Source of the DNA: Pseudonocardiaceae bacterium
Lineage (GTDB): Bacteria > Actinomycetota > Actinomycetes > Mycobacteriales > Pseudonocardiaceae
Length of the DNA stretch: 36,276 nt
Reading direction: 5' to 3'
Assembly: GCA_009379845.1 (NCBI GenBank)
Contig: WHSZ01000061.1
Coordinates: 1 to 36,276, forward strand
The notes beneath the pieces were generated by a model that saw only the letters and a list, made by a program, of their open reading frames with translations, was not told the DNA's origin and did not search any database. The position numbers and the translations under genes were made by a program. The stretch's first letter is position 1, and each line of letters opens with the position of its first letter. Shown here piece by piece: positions 22,877-32,070 of this stretch.

Positions 22877-22892
22877 TGATTACATGATTACA
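22877..22892. repeat. TGATTACA tandem repeat upstream of the GRGW-rich protein gene
   Basis: TGATTACATGATTACA is two exact copies of an 8-bp unit, 16 to 31 bp before the minus-strand ATG. It is an AT-rich island in GC-rich DNA and could be part of the promoter or an operator. Confidence 0.6.
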
Positions 22893-22959
22893 CCACTTCA
22901 GAGGTTACGCGCGTATCGCGCTACGGCAACGCCGTTTCGCTCAGGGTGGACGCGCCGGC

Positions 22960-24984
<2,025 letters not shown>

Positions 24985-25076
24985 ACCACCAGGGTGTCAA
25001 ACTTCGCCCGCGGCGGCACGGAACCAGCGCGGCCACCCAGCCGCGGTCCAGCACCCGGCCCAAGTCACCTGCGCGG

Positions 25077-25454
25077 CTAACTCTGGCCGCTGGTCTGCCG
25101 GTTCGTGGTGTCCGTGGAGTGGGGTGGCGACGCCGTCGACGATTCCGCGTCCGTCTCCGCGCCGGTCTCCTCGTTGCCCTCCTGGCCGGCCTCGGACCCC
25201 GGGGACTCCCCGGATGTCGCCTCGTCCGATTCACCGCCGAAACTGGCCGGTATCCGGCGCAGGTGCTTGGTCATCGAACGCACCAGGAAGATCACGGCGA
25301 TCAGGAACAGGCCCAGAAGCAGCAGGCCGACCGGAGACGACTTGCCGAAGTCCTCACCCTGGCCAGCGCCGCCTCCGCCGGGCTGCCCCTGCGCGATCGC
25401 GGCCGGCAGCCTGGCGGCCGAGGCGCTGATCGCGGGCCATGCCGTCATGCTCAC
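25077..25454 (-). CDS. small membrane protein after mca (Rv1083-like)
   Basis: A 125-residue protein of unknown function with one clear transmembrane helix at about 41-58 (PVGLLLLGLFLIAVIFLV). An Ala/Gly-rich N-terminal segment and, after the helix, RSMTKHLRRIPASF and an acidic, Ser/Thr/Glu-rich disordered tail follow. The basic stretch after the helix suggests that the C-terminus is cytoplasmic. The GTG start overlaps the mca stop (GTGA), so the two should be co-translated; an ATG two codons later is an alternative. The same pairing of mca with a small membrane protein occurs in M. tuberculosis (Rv1082-Rv1083), which points to a link with mycothiol-dependent detoxification, unproven. Confidence 0.83.
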   Translation of the reverse strand: MSMTAWPAISASAARLPAAIAQGQPGGGGAGQGEDFGKSSPVGLLLLGLFLIAVIFLVRSMTKHLRRIPASFGGESDEATSGESPGSEAGQEGNEETGAETDAESSTASPPHSTDTTNRQTSGQS

Positions 25455-26395
25455 ACCTTATCGCGGACGCCCGCGAACAAATCGTCCTCCGGGAGGGTGC
25501 TGTCCACCAGCGAGCGGGCCAGCTCGTATTCCTCCGTTGGCCAGACCTTCCGCTGCAGGTCGAGCGGCATGGCGAACCAGCGGCTGTTCGGATCGATCTG
25601 GGTGGCGTGCGCCTTCAGCGCCTCGTCGCGCACCTCGAAGTAGTCCCCGCAGTCGACCTGCGTGGTCACCCGCTCCATCACGTCCGCCCGGTCCGGATCC
25701 CACTTGCTCAGCCACTCGCCGTACGGCGATTCCAGGCCGCCTGCTAGCAAGGCCTCGTGGAACGCGGTCATCTTGGCCCTTGAGAAGCCGTGCGAGTAGT
25801 ACAGCTTCAACGGCTGCCACGGCTGCCCGGCGCCCGGAAACCGGTCCGGGTCGGCCGCGGCCTCGTACGCGGCCACGGAGACCTCGTGACACCGGATGTG
25901 GTCCGGGTGCGGGTACCCGCCGTTCTCGTCGTAGGTGACCACGACGTGCGGCCGGAACGCGCGGATCTCGGCGACCAGCGGGGCCACCGATTCCTCAAGC
26001 GGGACGAGCGCGAAACAGCCGTCCGGCAGCGGCGGCAGCGGATCCCCCTCGGGCAGGCCGGAGTCCACGAACCCGAGCCAGCGGTGGTGCACACCGAGTA
26101 TCTTCGCCGCCCGCGCCATTTCCTCACGCCGGACGTCGGTCATGTTCCTGACCACTTCCGGACGGTCCATCGCCGGGTTCAGCACGCTGCCGGCCTCGCC
26201 TCCGGTGCAGGTCACGACCATGACCTCGTGACCTTCGGCGACGTAGCGTGCCATCGTGGCCGCGCCCTTGCTCGACTCGTCGTCCGGGTGCGCGTGCACC
26301 GCCATCAACCGCAGTTTTTCGCCATTACCCGCAACATCTGGCGCGATGAAACCGCGCGACGCTAACCGCTGGGGCCGAGCGTTCGATTCCGTCAT
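25451..26395 (-). CDS. mca: mycothiol S-conjugate amidase
   Basis: Cleaves mycothiol S-conjugates to a mercapturic acid and GlcN-inositol, so that toxins bound to mycothiol can be exported; zinc dependent, cytoplasmic. The 314-residue product has the zinc motif VHAHPDDESSKGAA with His36 and Asp39 and the third ligand His166 in DENGGYPHPDHIRCHE, matching His12, Asp15 and His142 of the M. tuberculosis enzyme. LGFVDSGLPEGD and VWPTEEYELARS are also conserved, which favours Mca over the deacetylase MshB. The ATG at 26395 gives a leader about 24 residues longer than the mycobacterial protein; no closer start codon is in frame. It diverges from the DUF4307 gene and is GTGA-coupled to the membrane protein gene. 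Confidence 0.95.
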   Translation of the reverse strand: MTESNARPQRLASRGFIAPDVAGNGEKLRLMAVHAHPDDESSKGAATMARYVAEGHEVMVVTCTGGEAGSVLNPAMDRPEVVRNMTDVRREEMARAAKILGVHHRWLGFVDSGLPEGDPLPPLPDGCFALVPLEESVAPLVAEIRAFRPHVVVTYDENGGYPHPDHIRCHEVSVAAYEAAADPDRFPGAGQPWQPLKLYYSHGFSRAKMTAFHEALLAGGLESPYGEWLSKWDPDRADVMERVTTQVDCGDYFEVRDEALKAHATQIDPNSRWFAMPLDLQRKVWPTEEYELARSLVDSTLPEDDLFAGVRDKV

Positions 26396-26469
26396 GACCG
26401 ACGCGACTCCTCGTGACCGTTGCTTGGTACCCCCGACATCCGCTCGCGCCAGTGCAACGGATACTCGTG

Positions 26470-26499
26470 CCGGGACATTCCCTACGGTCATTGTCCCGG
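26470..26499. promoter_or_regulatory. inverted repeat between mca and DUF4307
   Basis: CCGGGACA (26470-26477) and TGTCCCGG (26492-26499) are an exact inverted repeat with a 14-nt spacer in the 137-bp divergent upstream region. It could be an operator or a small hairpin in the DUF4307 leader. Confidence 0.4.
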
Positions 26500-26532
26500 T
26501 AGGTACGACACTTCTGGTCGGGAGGCCACGGT

Positions 26533-26973
26533 TTGACAACCAGCGGCGCGGCGCCCGTCTCCCCGGTGCCGGAGGGGCGGTACGGCTCGCGCGCGCCCCG
26601 GCGGCCACGGCGCTGGCGATCCTGGCTGTTCACCGTGGTGGCGCTGGTCGTGGCGACCGCGGTGGCCATCGTCGGGTATCGCAACATCGGCAGCCAGCCG
26701 ATCGAGGCCGAGCGCACCGCCTACGACGAGGTACCGGGCAACGCGATGCGCATGACGTTCACCCTGACCCGCGACAAACCCGACAGACCCGCGGTATGTG
26801 TGGTGCGTGTGCAGGGACGGGACGGCGCCGAGAGCGGGCGGCGAGAGGTCTTCGTCCCACCAGCCGAGAACGGGCATTCGGTAAGTGCCCTGATCCGAAG
26901 CTCGGAACGCCCGGTGACGGCGGATGTGTTCGGTTGCTCCTACGAGGTTCCTGTTTATCTGACACCGGGCTGA
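26533..26973 (+). CDS. DUF4307 domain membrane protein
   Basis: A 146-residue protein of the actinobacterial DUF4307 family (Rv1081c homologue), function unknown. A basic cytoplasmic leader (GRYGSRAPRRPRRWRSW) precedes one transmembrane helix at about 31-49 (LFTVVALVVATAVAIVGY). The remaining roughly 95 residues lie outside and have a beta-sandwich-like pattern (AMRMTFTLTRDKPDRPAVCVVRVQGRD, VSALIRSSERPVTADVFGCSYEV), with two cysteines that could pair. The start appears to be TTG at 26533, with GGGAGG about 8 nt upstream; I see no ATG or GTG that fits better. It is upstream of greA in the same direction, as in mycobacteria. Confidence 0.87.
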   Translation: MTTSGAAPVSPVPEGRYGSRAPRRPRRWRSWLFTVVALVVATAVAIVGYRNIGSQPIEAERTAYDEVPGNAMRMTFTLTRDKPDRPAVCVVRVQGRDGAESGRREVFVPPAENGHSVSALIRSSERPVTADVFGCSYEVPVYLTPG

Positions 26974-27092
26974 CCTGCGCAAACGCATCGTAAACCGGTG
27001 GCGGCCAACGGGGTGAAACCGGCCGTCACGGGTGGATCGTCGGACAAAACGACCGACGAACCCGCCCTGTGCGTGTTATTCTCGAATACCGG

Positions 27093-27119
27093 CACGGCCC
27101 CTGGCGGGCCGTGTTTTTC
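27093..27119 (+). terminator. intrinsic terminator 75 bp upstream of greA
   Basis: CACGGCCC (27093-27100) and GGGCCGTG (27106-27113) pair perfectly around CTGGC, and TTTTT follows. It is 120 bp after the DUF4307 stop and about 75 bp before greA. It may end the upstream transcript or act inside the greA leader; a TATTCT box lies just upstream at 27077-27082. Confidence 0.8.
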
Positions 27120-27193
27120 CGTATATCGCCTCCATGGCCGAATAGCCGACCCGCATACCGCGGGCCGGTCCGTGACGACGAGGAGTGGTGACC

Positions 27194-27685
27194 GTGAGCG
27201 ACACACAGGTGACCTGGCTGACTCAGGATGCCTACGACCGGCTCAAGCAAGAACTTGACGAGCTGATTGAGAATCGCCCGGTCATCGCCGCGAAGATCAA
27301 CGACAGCCGAGAAGAAGGCGATCTCAAGGAGAACGGCGGCTACCACGCCGCCCGCGAGGAGCAGGGGCAGCAGGAAGCACGCATCCGGCACCTGCAGGAA
27401 CTGCTGCGCACAGCCAAGGTCGGCGAGGCGCCGGACAACGACGGCTTCGCCGAGCCCGGCATGGTGCTGACGGTGCGCTACGAGGGTGACGACGAGTCCG
27501 AGGAATTTCTGCTCGCCACCCGCGAGGAAGGCGCGCAGAGCGGCAATATCGAGGTCTACTCACCCGACTCACCGCTCGGCAAGGCATTGCTCGGGGCGCA
27601 GGAGGGCGACGAGCGCTCCTACGAACTGCCCAACGGCAGTATCCAGCGGGTGACCCTGCTCAAGGCGGTGCCATACACGGGCTGA
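27194..27685 (+). CDS. greA: transcription elongation factor GreA
   Basis: Rescues backtracked RNA polymerase by stimulating cleavage of the transcript 3' end. The 163-residue product has the N-terminal coiled coil (about 1-76) with the acidic tip region INDSREEGDLKENGGYHAAREEQGQQEARI, whose Asp/Glu pair coordinates the catalytic magnesium. The C-terminal FKBP-like domain follows (YEGDDESEEFLLATREEG, VYSPDSPLGKALLG, YELPNGSIQRVTLL). Three GTGs lie in frame; the one at 27194, 8 nt after AGGAG, gives SDTQVTWLTQDAYDRL, closest to the M. tuberculosis protein. The leader contains an intrinsic-type terminator. Confidence 0.96.
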   Translation: MSDTQVTWLTQDAYDRLKQELDELIENRPVIAAKINDSREEGDLKENGGYHAAREEQGQQEARIRHLQELLRTAKVGEAPDNDGFAEPGMVLTVRYEGDDESEEFLLATREEGAQSGNIEVYSPDSPLGKALLGAQEGDERSYELPNGSIQRVTLLKAVPYTG

Positions 27686-27814
27686 TCTCGGTGGTTTCTC
27701 GATGGCGTTGATCTCGATGCGGCTGCGCGGGACCTGGCTGGTCATTCGACGGGATGACCCCCGCCTGCCCGCTCGCTACCGTGGTCGGACACCGGGCGAG
27801 CGGAGGGGCAAGCC

Positions 27815-28624
27815 ATGAGCGGCGAAAACGATTTACCCATCTGTGCCACCTGCGGCATGCAGTACGACGCTCCGCGACCGGACTGCCCGATCTGCGAGGA
27901 CGAACGCCAGTACGTGCCACCAAGCGGGCAACGCTGGTCCAGCCTCGGCGAGCTTCGCGAGGGGCCATACACCGCGCGGGTAGCCGAGCAAGGCCCCGAC
28001 GTCATCGGGATCGGCACCGAGCCGTGGTTCGGGATCGGGCAGCGCGCGCTGCTGGTGCGGACCGGCTCGCGGAACGTGCTGTGGGATTGCGTCGCCTACC
28101 TGGACGACGACCTGGTGGCCAAGGTGAACGAGCTGGGCGGGATCAGCGGCATCGCGATCAGCCATCCGCACTACTACACCACGATGGTGGAGTGGAGCAG
28201 GGCGTTCGACGTACCGATCTACCTGCACGAGAAGGACAAGCGGTGGATCGGGCGGCCGGATCCCGCCGTGCGGCTGTGGAGCGGCGAGCGGTACTCGCTC
28301 ACGCCGGAGCTGACGCTGATCAATCTCGGGGTGCACTTCGCGGGCGGCACCGTGCTGCACTGGAACCGCGGCGATGGCGCGCTGCTTTCCGGGGACATCG
28401 TGCAGGTGATCCCGAACCGGGAGTGGGTGGCGTTCATGTACAGCTACCCGAACTTCATCCCGGAACGGCCGCGGGTGGTTAGGCTGGCCGCCGAGCTGCT
28501 GGAGCCGTTCGAGTTCGAGACCATCTACGGCGCGTGGTGGGACGCGGTGATCCGCTCCGACGGGCACGAGGTGGTGCGCCGATCGGCACGGCGTTACCTG
28601 GAGTACGCCCTGGACGACGGCTGA
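27815..28624 (+). CDS. metallo-beta-lactamase-fold protein with N-terminal zinc ribbon
   Basis: A 269-residue protein. The N-terminus has two CxxC pairs, Cys10/13 (CATCGMQYD) and Cys24/27 (CPICEDERQYVPP), a small zinc ribbon or rubredoxin-like knuckle. From about 45 onward it has the MBL fold, but the usual HxHxDH motif is degenerate: SHPHYYTTMVEWS keeps His117 and His119 while the Asp and second-site His are Tyr and Thr. His174 and Asp194 (LLSGDIVQV) are kept. This suggests a single-metal or non-hydrolytic enzyme; the substrate is unknown. GGAGGGG precedes the ATG at 27815. A strong two-way terminator separates it from the Lrp-type regulator gene. Confidence 0.88.
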   Translation: MSGENDLPICATCGMQYDAPRPDCPICEDERQYVPPSGQRWSSLGELREGPYTARVAEQGPDVIGIGTEPWFGIGQRALLVRTGSRNVLWDCVAYLDDDLVAKVNELGGISGIAISHPHYYTTMVEWSRAFDVPIYLHEKDKRWIGRPDPAVRLWSGERYSLTPELTLINLGVHFAGGTVLHWNRGDGALLSGDIVQVIPNREWVAFMYSYPNFIPERPRVVRLAAELLEPFEFETIYGAWWDAVIRSDGHEVVRRSARRYLEYALDDG

Positions 28625-28638
28625 CCCGGGCACCCCGA

Positions 28639-28666
28639 CACCGCAATATGCATCCATATTGCGGTG
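28639..28666. terminator. two-way hairpin between the MBL and Lrp genes
   Basis: CACCGCAATATG (28639-28650) pairs perfectly with CATATTGCGGTG (28655-28666) around a 4-nt loop. It lies 14 bp after the MBL stop and 10 bp before the stop of the convergent regulator gene. No U-run on either side. Confidence 0.8.
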
Positions 28667-28676
28667 CTGAGCATCC

Positions 28677-29192
28677 CTATGCACCCGAGGTGCCGAGCAC
28701 GCGTTCCAGTAGCGGCCGCACCCTCGGCGGCACCGGGGTGGACAGCGCGATCGAGGTGGACGTGCGGCGTACCCCCGGCACGCCGACCACCTCGTCGATC
28801 ACCCGCTGCAGGTCCGCGTTCGAGCGCGCGACCATCCGCACGAACAGATCGCCCTGCCCGGTCGTCGCGTGCACCTCACACACCTCGTCGATCGCGGCGA
28901 GCTGGCGGGACACCTCGTGGCGCTGCCCCTGCGCGATCTCGAGCATGGCGAACGCGGTGAGTCCGTAACCCATCGCCGCGAGGTCCAGGTCGGGCGGGAA
29001 GCCGGCGAGCACCCCGCGGTCCCGCAACCGATCCAACCGCGCCTGCGCGGTTCCCCTCGCCACGCCGAGGCGGCGGGAACACTCCAGCACGCCGAGCCTG
29101 GGTTCGTCGGTCAGCAGCAGCAGGAGCCGCGCGTCCAGCTCATCCAGCTGGTGCTTCGTCGTACTGGGCACATTGTCCATCTTGATCACCAT
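28677..29192 (-). CDS. Lrp/AsnC-family transcriptional regulator
   Basis: A 171-residue regulator with a winged helix at about 16-62 (HQLDELDARLLLLLTDEPRL, then ARGTAQARLDRLRDRGVL) and a C-terminal ligand-binding RAM domain at about 78-150 (AFAMLEIAQGQRHEVSRQLA, CEVHATTGQGDLFVRMVARS). Such regulators sense amino acids and assemble into octamers. Two ATGs fit, at 29192 and 29180; neither has a good ribosome binding site, so the start is uncertain by four codons. Divergent to hpd with a 105-bp gap holding a perfect palindrome, so it probably controls tyrosine catabolism, a common actinobacterial arrangement. Confidence 0.92.
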   Translation of the reverse strand: MVIKMDNVPSTTKHQLDELDARLLLLLTDEPRLGVLECSRRLGVARGTAQARLDRLRDRGVLAGFPPDLDLAAMGYGLTAFAMLEIAQGQRHEVSRQLAAIDEVCEVHATTGQGDLFVRMVARSNADLQRVIDEVVGVPGVRRTSTSIALSTPVPPRVRPLLERVLGTSGA

Positions 29193-29238
29193 AGTCGCGA
29201 GCGTACTAGGAAATCTGTATAGCTGATTATCGCTGCCT

Positions 29239-29253
29239 TGCACAACGTGTGCA
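29239..29253. promoter_or_regulatory. palindrome upstream of hpd, candidate Lrp operator
   Basis: TGCACAACGTGTGCA consists of exact 6-bp arms around ACG. It is 45 bp upstream of the hpd ATG and 47 bp from the regulator start, the only perfect palindrome in the gap. Fits an Lrp-type operator; the match to a given regulator is inferred. Confidence 0.6.
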
Positions 29254-29297
29254 CCACGCGCATCGTTCGGGGTACGGACGGCGGCAAGGAGGCAGCG

Positions 29298-30479
29298 ATG
29301 ACCGACACCACGGACAGCGTCACCTACGAGCAGCTTCGCCAGCTCGTCGGCCTGGTTGAGCACGACCCGTCAACAGACCCGTTCCCGGTCAAGGCCCTGG
29401 ACGCGGTGGCGTTCGTGGCGGGCAACGCCACCCAGGCCGCGTGGTTCTACCAGGCGGCGTTCGGCATGCGGCTGGAGGCCTATCGCGGCCCGGAAACCGG
29501 CAGCGCAGACGCGAAGTCGTTCGTGCTGACCTCCGGGTCCGCGCGATTCGTGATCAACGGTGGAGTGCGGCCGGATTCCGCACTACTCGACCACCACCGC
29601 CGGCACGGCGACGGTGTCGTCGACCTGTCCCTCGAAGTGTCCGATGTGGACAAGTGCGTCGAACACGCCAGGGCGCAGGGCGCAACCATACTCGCCGAAC
29701 CGCACGAGATCTCCGACGAGCACGGAAGCGTGCGGCTCGCGGCCATCGCGACCTACGGCGAGACGCGGCACACCCTGGTGGACCGCTCCGGGTACGCGGG
29801 CCCGTACCTGCCGGGATACGTGGCCGCGGAAGGCTCGGTGCCGAAGCGGCCCGGTGCGCCGAAGCGGCTGTTCCAGGCTGTCGACCACTGTGTCGGAAAC
29901 GTCGAACTCGGCAAGATGGACTACTGGGTTGACTGGTACCGCCGGGTAATGGGCTTCGTGAACATGGCCGAGTTCGTCGGCGACGACATCGCCACCGAAT
30001 ATTCCGCGCTGATGAGCAAGGTCGTGTCGAACAGCAACCATCGCGTGAAGTTCCCGCTGAACGAACCCGCGCTGTCCCAGCGCAGATCCCAGATCGACGA
30101 GTACCTGGATTTCTACGGCGGCGCGGGCTGCCAGCACATCGCGCTCGCTACCAACGACATCCTGTCCACAGTGGACGAGATGCGGGCTGCCGGGGTGGAA
30201 TTCCTCGCTACTCCCGATTCCTACTACCAGGATCCGGAGCTGCGTGCCCGCATCGGTGAGGTCCGGGTGCCGATCGAGGAGCTCCGGCGGCGCGGCATCC
30301 TGGTCGACCGGGATGAGGACGGCTACCTGTTACAGATCTTCACCAAGCCGATCGGCGATCGCCCCACGGTGTTCTACGAGCTGATCGAGCGGCACGGCTC
30401 GCTCGGCTTCGGCAAGGGCAACTTCAAAGCGCTTTTCCAGGCCATCGAGCGCGAGCAGGAGCGCCGCGGCAACCTCTGA
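29298..30479 (+). CDS. hpd: 4-hydroxyphenylpyruvate dioxygenase
   Basis: Turns 4-hydroxyphenylpyruvate into homogentisate in tyrosine breakdown, and can supply pyomelanin precursors. The 393-residue product has two vicinal-oxygen-chelate halves. The three iron ligands are in place: His197 (AVDHCVGNV), His280 (GCQHIALAT) and Glu361 (FYELIERHG), with spacing close to that of known enzymes. The C-terminal region GFGKGNFKALFQAIEREQERRG is typical of HPPD and argues against the shorter hydroxymandelate synthases. AAGGAGG precedes the ATG at 29298. Divergent to the Lrp-type regulator; the next enzyme, homogentisate dioxygenase, is not in the window. A hairpin spanning its stop is shared with ilvA. 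Confidence 0.96.
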   Translation: MTDTTDSVTYEQLRQLVGLVEHDPSTDPFPVKALDAVAFVAGNATQAAWFYQAAFGMRLEAYRGPETGSADAKSFVLTSGSARFVINGGVRPDSALLDHHRRHGDGVVDLSLEVSDVDKCVEHARAQGATILAEPHEISDEHGSVRLAAIATYGETRHTLVDRSGYAGPYLPGYVAAEGSVPKRPGAPKRLFQAVDHCVGNVELGKMDYWVDWYRRVMGFVNMAEFVGDDIATEYSALMSKVVSNSNHRVKFPLNEPALSQRRSQIDEYLDFYGGAGCQHIALATNDILSTVDEMRAAGVEFLATPDSYYQDPELRARIGEVRVPIEELRRRGILVDRDEDGYLLQIFTKPIGDRPTVFYELIERHGSLGFGKGNFKALFQAIEREQERRGNL

Positions 30480-30503
30480 CCTGCCATCTTCTTAAGTCAG
30501 AGG
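30473..30503. terminator. inverted repeat across the hpd and ilvA stops
   Basis: CCTCTGAC (30473-30480) and GTCAGAGG (30496-30503) are exact reverse complements and each includes the stop codon of the gene entering from that side. The 15-nt loop is CTGCCATCTTCTTAA. Probably a shared two-way terminator. Confidence 0.6.
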
Positions 30504-31699
30504 AACGTGTACTCGGCGCGGCGCAGGGTGTCCACCAGCTGCTCGCAGTGCTGCGGCCCTCGCGTTTCCAGGTTGAGCGCCACCTCGACCTCGCCGACCG
30601 CGAGCGCCCCGGAAATCCGGGAGTGCTCCACGTCCAGCACGTTCGCGCCGAGGTCACCGACCTTGCCGAGCAGGCCGGCAAGGGAGCCGGGGCGATCCGG
30701 GATGCGCAGCCGCAAAGCGAGGTAGCGCCCGCCCGCCGTCATGCCGTGCTGGATGATGTGCAGCAACAGCAGCGGATCCACGTTCCCACCGGATAGCACC
30801 GCGACCACCGGCGGGGTGAACGCCCCTGGGTGCTGCATCAGGGCCGCCACGGCCGCCGCCCCGGCCGGCTCGACCACCAGCTTGCGGCGCTCGAGGCAGA
30901 GCAGCACCGCGCGGGACAGCGACTCCTCGCTGACCATGAGCACGTCGTCCACCAGCCCGGCGACGTGCGCGTAGCTGACCGGTCCCGGCTTTCCGACCGC
31001 GATCCCGTCCGCCATGGTCTGCAGCTCGGGCGCCTGCACCGGCTCACCGGCAGCGAGCGAGGGTGGGAAAGCCGCGGCCTGGTCGGCCTGCACGCCGACG
31101 ACACGCACGCTGGGTTTGGTCGCCTTCACCGCCGCGCCCACCCCGCCGACCAGCCCACCGCCGCCGGTGGCGACCAGCACGGTACCCACGTCCGGCACCT
31201 GCTCGAGGATCTCCAAACCGACCGTGCCCTGCCCGGCGATGATGTCCGGGTGGTCGAACGGGTGAATGAACACCGCGCCGGTTCGTTCCGCGAACGCCAT
31301 GGCTTCGGCGAGCGACTCTTCAAGCACGGCGCCGTGCAGGTGTACGTCCGCGCCGTATCCCTGAGTCGCGGCGAGTTTCGGCAGCGGTGCGCGTTCCGGC
31401 ATGAACACCGTCGCGGTGATGCCGAGCAACGACGCGGCCAGCGCCACTCCCTGCGCGTGGTTGCCGGCGCTGGCCGCGACCACGCCCCTTGCCCGCTCCG
31501 CCTCGCTGAGGCCGTGCAGCCTGCGGTACGCGCCTCTGATCTTGAACGAGCCGGTGCGTTGCAGGTTTTCGCACTTCAGATGCACCGCCCCGCCCTGCAG
31601 ACGCTCCAGATCTCTGGCATGCTCCATAGGGGTGAGCCGCACAACCCCGGCGAGCAGCTCGCGCGCTGCGTGAATGTCATTGGCGCTGACCAGTTTCAT
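30497..31699 (-). CDS. ilvA: threonine ammonia-lyase with C-terminal ACT domain
   Basis: PLP enzyme deaminating threonine to 2-oxobutanoate, the first step to isoleucine or a breakdown route. The 400-residue product has the PLP lysine Lys53 in RTGSFKIRGAY, the SAGNHAQGVALAA loop near 75-87, and the phosphate-binding ATGGGGLVGG. A single ACT domain at about 325-400 (LRLRIPDRPGSLAGLLGKVG) gives an effector site. This is the one-ACT-domain form of about 400 residues rather than the longer classical IlvA. I chose the ATG at 31699, which starts MKLVSANDIHAARELL; an ATG 12 codons upstream has no proper ribosome binding site. It converges on hpd and diverges from a small exported protein gene. Confidence 0.93.
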   Translation of the reverse strand: MKLVSANDIHAARELLAGVVRLTPMEHARDLERLQGGAVHLKCENLQRTGSFKIRGAYRRLHGLSEAERARGVVAASAGNHAQGVALAASLLGITATVFMPERAPLPKLAATQGYGADVHLHGAVLEESLAEAMAFAERTGAVFIHPFDHPDIIAGQGTVGLEILEQVPDVGTVLVATGGGGLVGGVGAAVKATKPSVRVVGVQADQAAAFPPSLAAGEPVQAPELQTMADGIAVGKPGPVSYAHVAGLVDDVLMVSEESLSRAVLLCLERRKLVVEPAGAAAVAALMQHPGAFTPPVVAVLSGGNVDPLLLLHIIQHGMTAGGRYLALRLRIPDRPGSLAGLLGKVGDLGANVLDVEHSRISGALAVGEVEVALNLETRGPQHCEQLVDTLRRAEYTFL

Positions 31700-31806
31700 G
31701 CCCGCGATCCTGCCATCGGCACGGGTTCGCGACATGCTCCGGCGCCGGACCGGTACGCTCGTCGGTGTATCCGCGATTCGCTCGCCTCGGACCGGTAGGA
31801 GTTGGC

Positions 31807-32070
31807 ATGGCAGTGGGGAATCGGCCGTCCGGCATTCTCCCCGTCCTCGGCGCGTTGACGTCCGCCGCCGCGCTCGCCGGAGTTGCCGTGTTCACTGTCG
31901 CGCAGGCTGGCTGTGGTGACGCCGGCCAGTACGTACGGCACGGCGATCGGATCGAACTGGTCGGCGGTTGCATCGACACCGCTCAGCTCCCGCCCGCGGA
32001 CGATTCGCCCTCCGGCCATGAGCCGCTGAAGCAGGGCGCCGGCGACGACTTCGGCGGGACCCGGCCCTAA
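31807..32070 (+). CDS. small exported or membrane-anchored protein, unrecognised
   Basis: An 87-residue protein that I do not recognise. One hydrophobic segment at about 9-34 (GILPVLGALTSAAALAGVAVFTVAQAG) is an uncleaved anchor or a signal peptide. It is followed by CGDAGQYVRHGDRIELVGGCID, with two cysteines that could pair outside the membrane, and a polar Asp/Pro/Gly-rich tail. AGGAG lies 5 nt before the ATG at 31807; an upstream GTG at 31765 is less well supported. Its stop TAA shares two bases with the stop of the convergent metB gene (CTAA). Divergent to ilvA. Confidence 0.75.
   Translation: MAVGNRPSGILPVLGALTSAAALAGVAVFTVAQAGCGDAGQYVRHGDRIELVGGCIDTAQLPPADDSPSGHEPLKQGAGDDFGGTRP

Noticed and set aside
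27769..27803. Inverted repeat CCGCTCGC/GCGAGCGG before the MBL gene as a ribosome-site-blocking hairpin
   Set aside because: Its 3' arm overlaps the GGAGGGG site by only a couple of bases and the loop is 19 nt, so the fold is not convincing.
29298..30479. 4-hydroxymandelate synthase instead of HPPD
   Set aside because: The full length (393 residues) and the long C-terminal helix region after the Glu ligand fit HPPD; no glycopeptide biosynthesis genes are nearby.
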